NCBI GenBank assembly: GCA_003512955.1
Contig: DOTG01000038.1
Coordinates: forward strand, 338,520 to 402,519
From: Marinilabiliales bacterium
GTDB lineage: Bacteria > Bacteroidota > Bacteroidia > Bacteroidales > SZUA-534
DNA: 64,000 nt
Direction: 5' to 3'
Of the stretch, positions 25,633 through 35,036 are shown in pieces (within the stretch, counting starts at the first letter, position 1; every line of letters starts with the position of its first letter). The translations under genes and the position numbers were made by a program. Under the pieces are notes generated by a model, which saw only the letters and a list, made by a program, of their open reading frames with translations, searched no databases and was not told the DNA's origin.

Positions 25633-26856
25633 ATGAAAGAAGCAGTTGCTATTTTGTGCGCCGGAGGTCCAGCCCCCGGCATCAATACCGTTATTAGTTC
25701 CGTAACTAAAATATTTTTGCAAAACGGTTACGATGTGTTGGGTATCCATGGCGGGTATAAAAGTTTGATTGCCAACGAACCTGAATTTGACTACCTCGAT
25801 TTTGAATTTGCCGACTTGATTTACAGCCGTGGTGGTTCTGCCTTAAAGATGAGCCGCTACAAACCGAAAGACAACGAGTTTAAGGACGATTTTTTCCGTC
25901 GCCACAACGTGAAATTGTTGGTGACTATTGGTGGTGACGACACCGCTTCCACTGCCAACCGTTTATCGAAATATCTGGTTGAGAAGAAATTGGATGTTAA
26001 AAACATTCACGTCCCGAAAACTATTGACAATGACCTTCCATTGGAAGAAGGAACTCCAACCTTTGGGTACCACTCGGCCAAGGAGGAAGGTGTACGCCTG
26101 GCTACAACCATTTATGAAGATGCACGCACCAGCGGTAACTGGTTTGTGGTTTCAGCTATGGGACGTGAAGCCGGCCACCTGGCCTTTGGTATCGGTACTG
26201 CTTGCCATTACCCAATGATCATTATCCCAGAAATGTTCAACAAAACCAAGATGAGCTTTGACAAAATCATCAAACTGGTGATTTCGTCGATGGTGAAACG
26301 CCGCATCATGGGTATTGATTATGGGGTAGCTATTATCAGCGAAGGGGTGTTCCACTTTATGAGCGAAGAGGAAATCATCAATACCAAAATCAACTTTACT
26401 TACGATGAGCACGGCCACCCCGAATTAGGCAACGTGAGCAAATCACACATTTTTAACATGCTCACCCAACAGGAATTAAAGCAACACCGTATCGTGGTTA
26501 AAAGCCGCCCCAACGAATTGGGCTATGAACTGCGTTGCTGCCGCCCTATTGCGTACGATCTGAATTATGCCACCCGCCTAGGATTGGGTGTTTTTATTCT
26601 TTTCCAAAAAGGATTCACGGGATGTATGGTTACGGTAGGAAGAAAAGGCGATATCACCCCATTATTCTTGAAAGATGTGGAAGACGAAAAAGGAAAAGTA
26701 AAACCAAGGTTGGTGAATATTGAATCGGAAAACGTTCAGTTAATCTTCAAGAATAACCTGCATTACATTACCAAAGCCGACTACCGCGCAGCTAAAAAAT
26801 ATCTGAAAGACCCTGAAGAATTTGATTTTTATCGAATTCTTGAATGGGAAGAATAA
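25633..26856 (+). CDS. 6-phosphofructokinase, pyrophosphate-type residues
   Basis: This is a phosphofructokinase of 407 residues that converts fructose-6-phosphate to fructose-1,6-bisphosphate. The nucleotide/pyrophosphate loop CAGGPAPGINTVISSV is at residue 9. The active site PKTIDNDLP carries the catalytic TIDND. Two residues known to set phosphoryl donor specificity are Asp103 in GGDDT and Lys129 in PKTIDND. ATP-dependent enzymes have Gly at both places, while pyrophosphate-dependent enzymes have Asp and Lys. I therefore infer PPi dependence, which makes the step reversible. The fructose-phosphate contact MGREAGHLA is intact. A terminator follows at 26868, and a second enzyme of the family starts 203 bases downstream. 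Family is certain; donor preference is inferred from residues. Confidence 0.93.
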   Translation: MKEAVAILCAGGPAPGINTVISSVTKIFLQNGYDVLGIHGGYKSLIANEPEFDYLDFEFADLIYSRGGSALKMSRYKPKDNEFKDDFFRRHNVKLLVTIGGDDTASTANRLSKYLVEKKLDVKNIHVPKTIDNDLPLEEGTPTFGYHSAKEEGVRLATTIYEDARTSGNWFVVSAMGREAGHLAFGIGTACHYPMIIIPEMFNKTKMSFDKIIKLVISSMVKRRIMGIDYGVAIISEGVFHFMSEEEIINTKINFTYDEHGHPELGNVSKSHIFNMLTQQELKQHRIVVKSRPNELGYELRCCRPIAYDLNYATRLGLGVFILFQKGFTGCMVTVGRKGDITPLFLKDVEDEKGKVKPRLVNIESENVQLIFKNNLHYITKADYRAAKKYLKDPEEFDFYRILEWEE

Positions 26857-26867
26857 GAAAAGAAACA

Positions 26868-26900
26868 GAAGACCGGCACACATGAGCCGGTCTTTTTTCT
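26868..26900 (+). terminator. rho-independent terminator after the first phosphofructokinase
   Basis: AGACCGGC (26870-26877) pairs with GCCGGTCT (26886-26893) and is followed by a run of T to 26898. It separates the two phosphofructokinase genes, so the second is expected to have its own promoter. Confidence 0.88.
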
Positions 26901-27059
26901 TCCTCTCTTGGAAACAAAGAAACATATTCATTTCGATTAAAAACCCAATCATCCATTTTTCGGATTAAGGCAAAAATTTTTGTATATTAGTCATTTGGCA
27001 AATGATTGATTTGCTGAGCAGTATTTTCAACAAAAGTTTCACCTTGAAAAATTACGGTT

Positions 27060-28262
27060 ATGTCGAAAGAAACGTTTAAAGGGACCATTGCCATCTTAAC
27101 CGGTGGGGGTGATGTACCGGGCTTGAACCCTGCCATTCGCGCGATTACTATCCGCGCGTTACGCGAAGGTTACCGGGTTTTGGGTTTCCGCAGAGGTTGG
27201 GCAGGCCCTATAAGTATTATCCGTGATAAAAAAGTGGATAATTCTGCCTTTGTTATGGAACTGACTGAGGAAATAGTAAACCGTGCCGGAAGAACCGGCG
27301 GAACCTTTTTGCATACCTCGCGCACCCGGCCCAGCCATGTGAAGAAAACTGAAATCCCGGAACATTTACGCGATGTTTATACCCAGGAGGTAAACGACTT
27401 GACTCCTGAAATTTTGAAAAACTTTGAATTCTTAGGAATAGATTATTTAGTACCCATCGGTGGAGACGACACGTTAAGTTATGCCGTAAGGTTGTATTCC
27501 GAAGGGGTTAAAGTGGTGGCCATACCTAAAACCATGGATAACGATGTGCCTGGAACCGATTACTGCATTGGCTTTAGCACCTGTGTAACCCGCACCATAA
27601 GTTTAGTGAATAGCTTGCGGACATCGGCTGGATCCCACGAACGGTTTCTGATTATTGAAGTTTTTGGCCGGTATGCCGGTTATACAGCCTTGTTGCCGAC
27701 GATGGCCGGAGCTGCCAATCGTTGTGTTATTCCGGAATATAAATTCAACATTGAAAAATTGACCGACCTTTTGGTTCAGGACCGTAATTCCAGTTCAAGC
27801 AAATACTCGGTATTATTAGTGTCGGAAGGGGCTACCTTTGTTGGAATGGAAGAAATGCTTTTCAGCCAACAAAGTACCGATGCCTACGGGCACAAGAAAC
27901 TTGGAGGTATTGGCCAGACTGTAGCCGATAAGGTGAAGGAACTGGCTCCAAAGTTTAACAACGGCCATGGGATTAATTACATCAGCCAGAATTTAGGCTA
28001 TATGGTGCGCGGAGGTGACCCCGATGCTATGGATTCCATTGTCCCAATGGCGTATGGTAATCTAGCGTTAGACCTTATCCTCAAAGGGATTCATGGCAGG
28101 TTGGTAATATTGAGAAACGGCCGGTACGACAATGCCCCATTGGAAGTTGTAACCTCGTCGAAGAAAATAATTGACATCAGCCAGTTTTACAATACGGATA
28201 GGTTACGGCCTCAATACAATTCCTTTGAAATGAAGCCTACATTTATCATGACTGGGAATTAG
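27060..28262 (+). CDS. 6-phosphofructokinase, second paralogue, pyrophosphate-type residues
   Basis: This is a second phosphofructokinase of 400 residues. It is clearly related to the upstream enzyme in motif layout but is not a near-identical copy. The opening AILTGGGDVPGLNPAIRAI is the phosphate-binding loop; PIGGDDTLSYAVRLY holds Asp137 and PKTMDNDVPGTDYCIGF holds Lys157. Both are the pyrophosphate-type residues. IEVFGRYAGYTALLP replaces the MGREAGHLA of the first enzyme, so the fructose-6-phosphate contact differs. The insert at residues 65-110 (AGRTGGTFLHTSRTRPSHVK) resembles the longer 'group III' enzymes. Its partner or its subunit role with the first enzyme is unknown. Tandem pairs may be isozymes with different donors or directions, or form a heteromer. 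A terminator at 28276 closes the unit. Confidence 0.92.
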   Translation: MSKETFKGTIAILTGGGDVPGLNPAIRAITIRALREGYRVLGFRRGWAGPISIIRDKKVDNSAFVMELTEEIVNRAGRTGGTFLHTSRTRPSHVKKTEIPEHLRDVYTQEVNDLTPEILKNFEFLGIDYLVPIGGDDTLSYAVRLYSEGVKVVAIPKTMDNDVPGTDYCIGFSTCVTRTISLVNSLRTSAGSHERFLIIEVFGRYAGYTALLPTMAGAANRCVIPEYKFNIEKLTDLLVQDRNSSSSKYSVLLVSEGATFVGMEEMLFSQQSTDAYGHKKLGGIGQTVADKVKELAPKFNNGHGINYISQNLGYMVRGGDPDAMDSIVPMAYGNLALDLILKGIHGRLVILRNGRYDNAPLEVVTSSKKIIDISQFYNTDRLRPQYNSFEMKPTFIMTGN

Positions 28263-28275
28263 GAGTTAAAGGAAT

Positions 28276-28312
28276 AAAAAAGAGGTTGCTAATGGCAACC
28301 TCTTTTTTTATT
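28276..28312. terminator. bidirectional terminator between phosphofructokinase and PKD lipoprotein genes
   Basis: AAAAAGAGGTTGC (28277-28289) pairs with GCAACCTCTTTTT (28295-28307), giving a 13-bp stem with a T run on both strands. It ends transcription from both convergent genes. Confidence 0.88.
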
Positions 28313-28329
28313 CCAATAATTCTAAAAAT

Positions 28330-29832
28330 CTATTTTAATGTGGTTTCTACTTTTTGGAACAGTTTCCCAGCAGTTCCATGGTACATATTTGGCGTAAATT
28401 CTTTGGATAGCTTACCAGCTTTAGAACCTTCATCCAATATCCAAAGCCCAATCCATTCAATAGAAATCTTGGCATCGGCCCCAATTAAGAATCCAAAATA
28501 ATTGCCATAATTTCCTTCGAAAGGTAGGGTAGTATAATATACTCCATTCATAAAGAAATACATGCTGTTACCATATTTACGGGCAGTTATTTTATTGTAA
28601 TCCGTAATATTTCCACCTTCCCAAAAATGGCCTTCGGACCAAGCAGCAATATCCTTATCGCCAATAGTAAAATACCCGGACCCGTTGTAAGGGGTAAACC
28701 GATAGTAATAATACTCGAAAGTTGAGGAATTAAGCCCCCAGAACAATCCGCTACCTTGGGTAACATTATCATAATTTACTTTGTAATAAATCTCCAAATC
28801 GTAATCATCAGTAGTTGCGGGCATGGTTACCGCATTGGTCCAGAAAAACCAACTATTCTCGGTGGTATAGTTTGTAATGGTGTATAATCCACCAGATATG
28901 GCTGCACTATAATCTGAAGTAGTTTCCTCGGTCCAATCCCCGGAAGCATTAAATTCATTGGTATAATGTTCCACCCAGCTTACAGGCAATGTATAAACTT
29001 TTGGATCTATTACACCAGCATTTATAACCAACGGGTGAGTTACAGAATGGCTGGAAGTGGATGAATGAGCCGTTAATTTTACGGTGTAGGTCCCTGCTTG
29101 GGTAAAGGTTACAATGGGGTTTTCATAATCTGAATCACTGGTGCCATCATTATTAAAATCCCATTCATAACTAGTTGCACCTGTGGAACAGTTTGTGAAA
29201 GTAACCGATTCATTTAACCCGGCCGGATTTGGCGAAACGGTAAAACAGGCTAATAGATTCGAAGTGGAATTAGTAATGGTCATTTGATGCGTTACATTAT
29301 CAGTGCCAGCATCACTTATAGCAATTAATTTTATGGTATAGGTTCCTGCAATATAAAATTCAATTACTGGGTTTTCTAACTCAGAATCAATAGTCCCATC
29401 ACTATTGAAATCCCACTGATAGGATGTAGCATTCTCAGAACAGTTAGTAAATGTAACAGCGGTATTCACCTCGGCAGTGGAAGGACTTATTGTGAAGCAA
29501 GCCACCGGATCAATATCTTCTATGTCAATTACTACAGTAGTTTCGTCAATTTTCGATCCATTAGTTGCACGTAGTTTCACAACAAATTGTCCAGCTTCTT
29601 CATAGAAGTGAGTAGGAGAAATTTCTGCTGAAGTGGCATCATCACCAAAATCCCACAAATAAGAGGTGGCATCAGTAGAGCAGTTGTCAAAACTAATCAA
29701 TTCATCCACATGGGCAGTGGTTTTTGAAGGAGTAAAGCAAGCATTTGGGGTTTTTGTTTCCTCTATCTGTTCACAACTAAAGTAAAGCCCTAAAATGGTT
29801 AAACTTAATATTACATTAAGTAACTTTTTCAT
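28330..29832 (-). CDS. lipoprotein with three PKD domains and a C-terminal concanavalin-like domain
   Basis: This is a surface or periplasmic lipoprotein of 500 residues; the lipobox is LGLYFSC (Cys20). Three PKD domains follow at about residues 31-108, 113-195 and 199-278. Each starts with ACFT and has NCS and WDF, for example YLWDFGDDATSAE, YQWDFNSDGTIDSE and YEWDFNNDGTSDSD. Two Cys per domain (ACFT and NCS) could form one disulfide per repeat. Residues 285-500 (WVEHYTNEFNASGDWTEE, AISGGLYTITNYTTENS, YDLEIYYKVNYDN) look like a concanavalin-like beta-sandwich with possible carbohydrate binding. The neighbour at 29850 has the same C-terminal domain but a single PKD domain, so one of the two gained or lost repeats. 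Function is unknown; adhesion or glycan binding is a guess. Confidence 0.85.
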   Translation of the reverse strand: MKKLLNVILSLTILGLYFSCEQIEETKTPNACFTPSKTTAHVDELISFDNCSTDATSYLWDFGDDATSAEISPTHFYEEAGQFVVKLRATNGSKIDETTVVIDIEDIDPVACFTISPSTAEVNTAVTFTNCSENATSYQWDFNSDGTIDSELENPVIEFYIAGTYTIKLIAISDAGTDNVTHQMTITNSTSNLLACFTVSPNPAGLNESVTFTNCSTGATSYEWDFNNDGTSDSDYENPIVTFTQAGTYTVKLTAHSSTSSHSVTHPLVINAGVIDPKVYTLPVSWVEHYTNEFNASGDWTEETTSDYSAAISGGLYTITNYTTENSWFFWTNAVTMPATTDDYDLEIYYKVNYDNVTQGSGLFWGLNSSTFEYYYYRFTPYNGSGYFTIGDKDIAAWSEGHFWEGGNITDYNKITARKYGNSMYFFMNGVYYTTLPFEGNYGNYFGFLIGADAKISIEWIGLWILDEGSKAGKLSKEFTPNMYHGTAGKLFQKVETTLK

Positions 29833-29849
29833 ACATTCTTAGTTTTAGA

Positions 29850-30836
29850 TTAATTAATTCTTTTTAAGGATACTTCTTTTTTGGAGGCACAACCTGATCT
29901 CTCTTCGATTGATAGGCTAGTTGGAACAATGTTTCCTGTTTTTTTACCTTCATCGACAAGGTAAATACCAATAAAATCAATAGCTGCGGCACCCGATTGA
30001 TCTATTATTATTCCGAATTTTGAACCAAAATCGGTGGAATAAGCACGCGTATAAACCAATGTTTTATTTAAAAAGAAATAATAGGTGTCATCGTATTTCC
30101 GGACTGTCAGCAAATTATAATCGGTTGTACTGGCTCCCTCTGTCCAATCGATCCACTGGCCAGAATCCGTATCGCCCAAAACATAATAACCACTAGAAAT
30201 TCTGAAATAATACCAACCCACATCGCTATTAACTCCCCAAATTAAGCCACTTCCATAATTAATTGGATCGATGGTGTTTTTGATTTTAAGTTCAATATCA
30301 AAATTTTTAGTGCTCAAAGGCATTGTTGCCACATTAGTCCAGAACAAATAAGAAGACTCAGTATAATAGTTTTGTATGTTGTAGTTACCACCAGATATAC
30401 TTGCAGAATAATATTCATTTGTACCAACAGTCCAATCACCATTATCTGTACTGAAATCGTTGCTATAGTGCACAATCCATGATTCGATACCATCATAGAG
30501 TTCCGGGTCAACACTTGCTTCTACCACTATAGCAATTGTCTCCTCATCAATCAATGTTTTATTTTTAGCAACCAACCGAACAGTAAATTCCCCTTCTTCC
30601 AAATATTTATGTGAAGGGCTGATTTCTGTAGAAGTATTGCCATCGCCAAAGGTCCAACCATATGTTTCAGCGTCGGTAGAACAATTGTCAAAAACAATTA
30701 TTTCATCAACTTTTGCAGTAATTTTTGAAGCAGTAAAACATGCGGTTGGTTGCACTTCATCGGTTCTTTGGTCACAACCCCAAATGAAAATAAAGGTAAG
30801 CAAACCCACAAGAACAAGTAATCTTCTGTTTTTCAT
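29850..30836 (-). CDS. lipoprotein with one PKD domain and a C-terminal concanavalin-like domain
   Basis: This is a paralogue of the neighbouring three-PKD lipoprotein, 328 residues, and it is the upstream member of the pair. The lipobox is IFIWGC (Cys21). The single PKD domain spans about residues 31-108 (ACFTASKITAKVDEIIVFDN, YGWTFGDGNTSTEISPSHKY). The C-terminal sandwich (WIVHYSNDFSTDNGDWTVG, SISGGNYNIQNYYTESSYLF) corresponds strand by strand to the neighbour. The two genes are 17 bases apart and surely cotranscribed. The tail GCASKKEVSLKRIN is extra. Short-range duplication followed by divergence of PKD copy number is the simplest origin. On the minus strand TATTTTTG at 30881-30874 could be its -7 element. 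No function is known. Confidence 0.82.
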   Translation of the reverse strand: MKNRRLLVLVGLLTFIFIWGCDQRTDEVQPTACFTASKITAKVDEIIVFDNCSTDAETYGWTFGDGNTSTEISPSHKYLEEGEFTVRLVAKNKTLIDEETIAIVVEASVDPELYDGIESWIVHYSNDFSTDNGDWTVGTNEYYSASISGGNYNIQNYYTESSYLFWTNVATMPLSTKNFDIELKIKNTIDPINYGSGLIWGVNSDVGWYYFRISSGYYVLGDTDSGQWIDWTEGASTTDYNLLTVRKYDDTYYFFLNKTLVYTRAYSTDFGSKFGIIIDQSGAAAIDFIGIYLVDEGKKTGNIVPTSLSIEERSGCASKKEVSLKRIN

Positions 30837-31153
30837 GATATAAAAATTTGGTTAAATTCAGTTAACTAATTTACAAAAATAATTAATTCTGCAATTGATT
30901 TTAATAAAGCATTTTAATCCATAAGTCAAAAATTATGTAAATTACATTTTTTTTACTGATGCGTATCAAAATTATAAAATAGTAACTGAATGTTGAAAAT
31001 CTTAAATGTATTAGAAATTAGGACATTGAATTTTCTTAACTTTGTTTTAACTAAATTATTTAACACTGTTCTTCCTAAAAGCAAGTAAACTACTAATAAT
31101 GAATGGATTGTTTCAAAGATCAAATTGTTAAACCTTATTTAAAATCTCATTTC
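30837..31153. other. AT-rich intergenic region between divergent genes
   Basis: This 317-base stretch separates the PKD lipoprotein gene (minus) from the barrel gene (plus). It contains a possible minus-strand -7 element (TATTTTTG, 30881-30874) and a plus-strand one (TAACTTTG, 31037-31044), neither with a well-spaced -33 element. I see no RNA gene or repeat in it. Confidence 0.4.
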
Positions 31154-31771
31154 ATGAAAAAACAATATTTATTAAAACGGGAATATATTGTAATGATATT
31201 CAGCCTGTTCGTTTTTCCATTAACACTTACGGCTCAATTTGAACAAAAAGTGTCTGTGAATGCCTCAGTTTCAACGGCAACTTATGATTTAAGTGGAAAC
31301 AATGAAAATCTAGGCTTTGGATTAGGCTTGGATGGAGGGTTACAATACAACTTGAATAGACGATTTTCATTATTTGGGAATGCCCGTTTTTATTACAAAT
31401 TTGGTACTGCTGACTATCCCGATGCCTACTTTGATAACCTATCATTCGGAGGAGGTTTAAAAATCAATATCCTTCCGTCAAAGAAAATAAACCCCTATTT
31501 ATATGGTGAGGCCAATTTCAATCTGCTCTGGTATGAAGACTATTTTGAAACAGGCCTGCTTGATGAATTCGGTGTTCCCATTGGAGATTATGAATTTGAT
31601 TTTGGAGCTTCAATAGGAGGTTTAGGAGGAGCCGGTTTTGATATAAGCTTTAACGACCATTTTACATTGTTTGTGCAAAGCGGCATTTATTACATCTACT
31701 ATGATGAATCTGTCAGTTCTTATTCACAGTTTGGGTTTAGAATCAATTTATTTAAATCAAAAACCATTTAA
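31154..31771 (+). CDS. small outer membrane beta-barrel protein
   Basis: This is an exported barrel-like protein of about 205 residues, first gene of the caspase-like cluster. I start at the ATG at 31154, giving MKKQYLLKREYIVMIFSLFV as the beginning of the signal peptide and a cleavage after TLTAQ; the frame extends to 31103 but without reason. The mature part (FGLGLDGGLQYNLNRRFSLF, FFYKFGTADYPDAYFDNLSF-like strands, KINPYLYGEANFNLLWY) and the final FGFRINLFKSKTI are typical of eight-strand outer-membrane barrels with periplasmic turns. The stop at 31771 lies five bases before the start of the WD40-caspase gene, so the two are coupled. Its role beside a peptidase-like protein is unknown. Confidence 0.75.
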   Translation: MKKQYLLKREYIVMIFSLFVFPLTLTAQFEQKVSVNASVSTATYDLSGNNENLGFGLGLDGGLQYNLNRRFSLFGNARFYYKFGTADYPDAYFDNLSFGGGLKINILPSKKINPYLYGEANFNLLWYEDYFETGLLDEFGVPIGDYEFDFGASIGGLGGAGFDISFNDHFTLFVQSGIYYIYYDESVSSYSQFGFRINLFKSKTI

Positions 31772-31775
31772 TGCC

Positions 31776-34700
31776 ATGAAAAGGTTTTATTTACTGTGGT
31801 TTGCTATTGGGTCTTTAGCTATCAGCCAGGCTCAAATAAAACCTGAAAAAAAGATTGAAACCAAAGGACAGTATATTTATTGTATTGCATACAACCACGA
31901 TGGCAGTTTTATTGCTTCGTCGGGCGATAAAAAAGAGGTAATTATTCATAAAACCGGAACCTACGAAGAAGTTGCCCACCTGAAGGGGTTAAAAGACATT
32001 CCGCTTTCGGTTTGCTTCTCGAATAACGGGAAACTAATTGCAGCCGGGGGAAAAGACAATAAAATTACAGTTTGGGATATTGCCTCACAGCAAGTAAGGT
32101 ACATGATAAAAGCCCACGATGCCCAAGTGATGGACCTGGCTTTTAGTCCCGACGATAAAACTCTGGCCTCAACCAGTTTAGACAAAGAGATAAAATTATG
32201 GGATGCCCAAACCGGTCAATTGGTTTCATCATTCACAGGAAACAAAAAAGAGGTTACCTCACTGGATTTTTCTCCCGATGGGAGCCGACTGGTTTCAGGA
32301 CATGCCGATGGAACCATTAAAATATGGGAAGTAAAAAAAGCATCCTTATACCTAAACATACCCGGCCATAAAGGGTGGGTTTTCAGTGTAGCCTTTAGCC
32401 CCGATGGCAGCCTTATCGCCTCGGGTGGCGAAGACAAACAAATCCATCTTTGGGATGCCTATAGCGGCGAAAAACTGAACACCTTCCTAGGGCACCGAAA
32501 ATGGGTACAAGGCGTGGCCTTTAGCCCCGACGGAAACTATTTATTGAGCGGCAGCCACGACAACCACCTTATTCTCACCCATATAAAAACCGGAAAGATG
32601 GTTTTCCAATCAGAAAAACAGCCTAACTATATCTTGTCTATTGGATTTAACCCAAAAGGCACCAGCTTTGCCGCCGCCGCCCTTTATTCGGATATTTTGG
32701 AGATCTGGGATGCCAAAAGCCTGAACATAAAGGTACTTGAAAAACAAGAAGCCCAAAAGGCGATGGCCTCAACAGGAATGGCCCCAAGCATTGAATGGCT
32801 GAATCCAAAAACAGGCGGATCTATTACCAACCCTTCGCTAAAAGTAACTGCAAAAATCACCTCAGAATCGAGCCTCCGGACGATCGACCTCCTTGTGAAC
32901 GGAAAGGTTTTTGCCACCAAAGACCGTTCGGAATTAATGCTGGAATCGGCTGAAAAAACAAGTTTTACCTACGAGGAAAATATCATCTTGAGTGAGGGCA
33001 ATAACGCCATTCAATTGAAAGCCAGAAACATTGCCGGCGAAAGCATGTCGCAGCCTTTGGACATTACCTTTTCATCAACTCCGGTTGTTTTATTAACCTG
33101 GACAGCGCCGCTAATGCCTGCTTCGCAGACCAATTTGCCCACATACAGCATCAGGGCTACCATCAACCCGCAAAAAACGGCACAAAAGGTAGATTTGATG
33201 GTAAACAATCAATGGGTTGCCAGCCAGAACTTCACTGCCGAAGGAGGCATCATTAGCAAGCAAATCACATTAAAGGAAGGCGAAAACCGGGTATCTTTTA
33301 AAGTAGCCACCAACGAGTTTACCAAAGAAAGCGAAACCCGGACGATCACGTATGCTGTGGCCGGGAAACCGACCATTGTCTTCCTCCAACCACAAAAAGA
33401 TACATCCTGTTTCATTTCAGGAATAAGATTTAAAGCATCCGTCCAGTCACAAATCCCCATTGATTTTATTGAATTAAAAGTGAATGGATTGACCGTTTAT
33501 TCCAAAAACCAGTTGCCCGACAATCACTTTACTATCGACCAGCATCTGCAACTAACCCCGGGACAAAACAACATTACCATTACCGCACGGAACCAAGCAG
33601 GTGAAGTTACCTCGCCCACCCGGATGATTGCTTACCAACTGCCTGAAAAAACCAATATCAGTTGGGTGTCCCCAAGTTCGGACATCGAAATTTTTGAACC
33701 TTTTGTGGATCTGCGTGCCTGCATCCAATCAAAAAGTGAGGTTTTAAAAATTGAGCTTTATTCCAACGATGCTTTGGTAGCTACCGAAAACCAGCCACAA
33801 AAAAATGGAACCGGGGAATGTACCATCGACTTTGCAAAAAAAATTCCGTTGTCATCGGGCACAAACAAGGTAAAAATAAGTGCAACCAATGCTGGTGGAA
33901 TTACTCAATCGGAAGTCCGGCAAATCAATTATATATTGCCTCAAGCAGCAGTGGTTCAATGGCAAAATCCAACGGCTTTCCAAGTAGCTACAAGCGAAAA
34001 CTTCTTAAATATTTCTGTCTCCATAACTTCGAACACGCAACTGGAAAGTATTGATTTGTTGCTGAATGGACAAGTTGTAGCCTCAACCCCATTCCCCAAG
34101 CCACTTACCGGAAGCAGTACGTATAGTTATCAGCAAAAAGCCCCACTAAATAAAGGCAGCAACGTGATCATGCTCAAAACCAAAAACAGGGCGGGCGAAG
34201 TGATGTCCACTCCTATCATTGCCGAATACAAGGCATCGAATCCTTACCGGTTTGCGCTCATTATTGGGAATGAAGATTACAGCTCGTACCAAACCGGTTT
34301 AAATTCCGAATCGAATGTGGATTTTGCCAAAAAAGATGCCCAGGATTTTAAACAACTTTGTATCGGCACCCTCAATGTTCAGGAGGAAAACATCATTTAT
34401 TTGGAAGACGCCCGATATACCGAGATGATGAAATCGCTGAAAAAAATAAGCGGTATATTAAGTGTCACCCAAGGAAAAGCCGAAGTGTTTGTTTTTTACG
34501 CCGGGCATGGTTTCCCCGATGAGAAAACAAAAGAGCCCTATTTGGTCCCTGTGGATGGAAGCGGCACCGATTTGGATATTACAGGTGTGAAGCTGACTTA
34601 TTTTTACGAGATGCTTACTTCCTTTCCTGCCCAACGGATTACCGTGTTTTTGGACGCCTGTTTCAGTGGTGGCGCACGTAACCAAGGATTGGTAGCCGCT

Positions 34701-35009
34701 CGTGGGGTAAAAGTCATTCCCAAAGAAACTCCCGAGGCTGTAAAAAAGAACCTGGTGGTGTTTACCGCAAGTTCAGGGAACCAAACTTCGTTACCATATA
34801 AGGAAAAGCAGCATGGACTGTTTACCTATTTTTTAGTTCATAAACTGACCGAAACCAAAGGGGACATTACCTACGAGGAGCTTTCAAATTACCTGAAGGA
34901 ACAGGTGTCTATTAAATCGGTGATGGTGAACAGCAAACAACAAGACCCGCAAACAAACGTAAGCCCGGAGGTAGAAGCCATTTGGCAGCAATGGAAGTTT
35001 AGCGAATAA
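31776..35009 (+). CDS. exported WD40 / Ig-like / caspase-like (C14) protein
   Basis: This is a large exported protein of 1,077 residues. The start at 31776 gives the signal peptide MKRFYLLWFAIGSLAISQAQ; the longer open frame to 31671 overlaps the barrel gene and is rejected. Residues about 30-315 form seven WD40 blades (VMDLAFSPDDKTLASTSLD with IKLWD, VFSVAFSPDGSLIASGGED with IHLWD), enough for a complete propeller. Residues 335-800 hold five Ig-like repeats of about 90 residues with a shared 'IDLLVNGK..A' strand and 'EGNNAIQLKARNIAGE' end. The last 265 residues are a caspase-like domain: FALIIGNEDY, the catalytic His911 in FYAGHGFPDE, and Cys962 in FLDACFSGGAR, both intact. The substrate is unknown. 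It forms a cluster with the barrel gene and the TPR-caspase gene. Confidence 0.88.
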   Translation: MKRFYLLWFAIGSLAISQAQIKPEKKIETKGQYIYCIAYNHDGSFIASSGDKKEVIIHKTGTYEEVAHLKGLKDIPLSVCFSNNGKLIAAGGKDNKITVWDIASQQVRYMIKAHDAQVMDLAFSPDDKTLASTSLDKEIKLWDAQTGQLVSSFTGNKKEVTSLDFSPDGSRLVSGHADGTIKIWEVKKASLYLNIPGHKGWVFSVAFSPDGSLIASGGEDKQIHLWDAYSGEKLNTFLGHRKWVQGVAFSPDGNYLLSGSHDNHLILTHIKTGKMVFQSEKQPNYILSIGFNPKGTSFAAAALYSDILEIWDAKSLNIKVLEKQEAQKAMASTGMAPSIEWLNPKTGGSITNPSLKVTAKITSESSLRTIDLLVNGKVFATKDRSELMLESAEKTSFTYEENIILSEGNNAIQLKARNIAGESMSQPLDITFSSTPVVLLTWTAPLMPASQTNLPTYSIRATINPQKTAQKVDLMVNNQWVASQNFTAEGGIISKQITLKEGENRVSFKVATNEFTKESETRTITYAVAGKPTIVFLQPQKDTSCFISGIRFKASVQSQIPIDFIELKVNGLTVYSKNQLPDNHFTIDQHLQLTPGQNNITITARNQAGEVTSPTRMIAYQLPEKTNISWVSPSSDIEIFEPFVDLRACIQSKSEVLKIELYSNDALVATENQPQKNGTGECTIDFAKKIPLSSGTNKVKISATNAGGITQSEVRQINYILPQAAVVQWQNPTAFQVATSENFLNISVSITSNTQLESIDLLLNGQVVASTPFPKPLTGSSTYSYQQKAPLNKGSNVIMLKTKNRAGEVMSTPIIAEYKASNPYRFALIIGNEDYSSYQTGLNSESNVDFAKKDAQDFKQLCIGTLNVQEENIIYLEDARYTEMMKSLKKISGILSVTQGKAEVFVFYAGHGFPDEKTKEPYLVPVDGSGTDLDITGVKLTYFYEMLTSFPAQRITVFLDACFSGGARNQGLVAARGVKVIPKETPEAVKKNLVVFTASSGNQTSLPYKEKQHGLFTYFLVHKLTETKGDITYEELSNYLKEQVSIKSVMVNSKQQDPQTNVSPEVEAIWQQWKFSE

Positions 35010-35036
35010 AATTGTTGAATAATTAAACGATGAGTG

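Noticed and set aside
31671..31775. Upstream extension of the WD40-caspase frame
   Set aside because: It would overlap the barrel gene by 100 bases and hide a clear signal peptide that begins at 31776.
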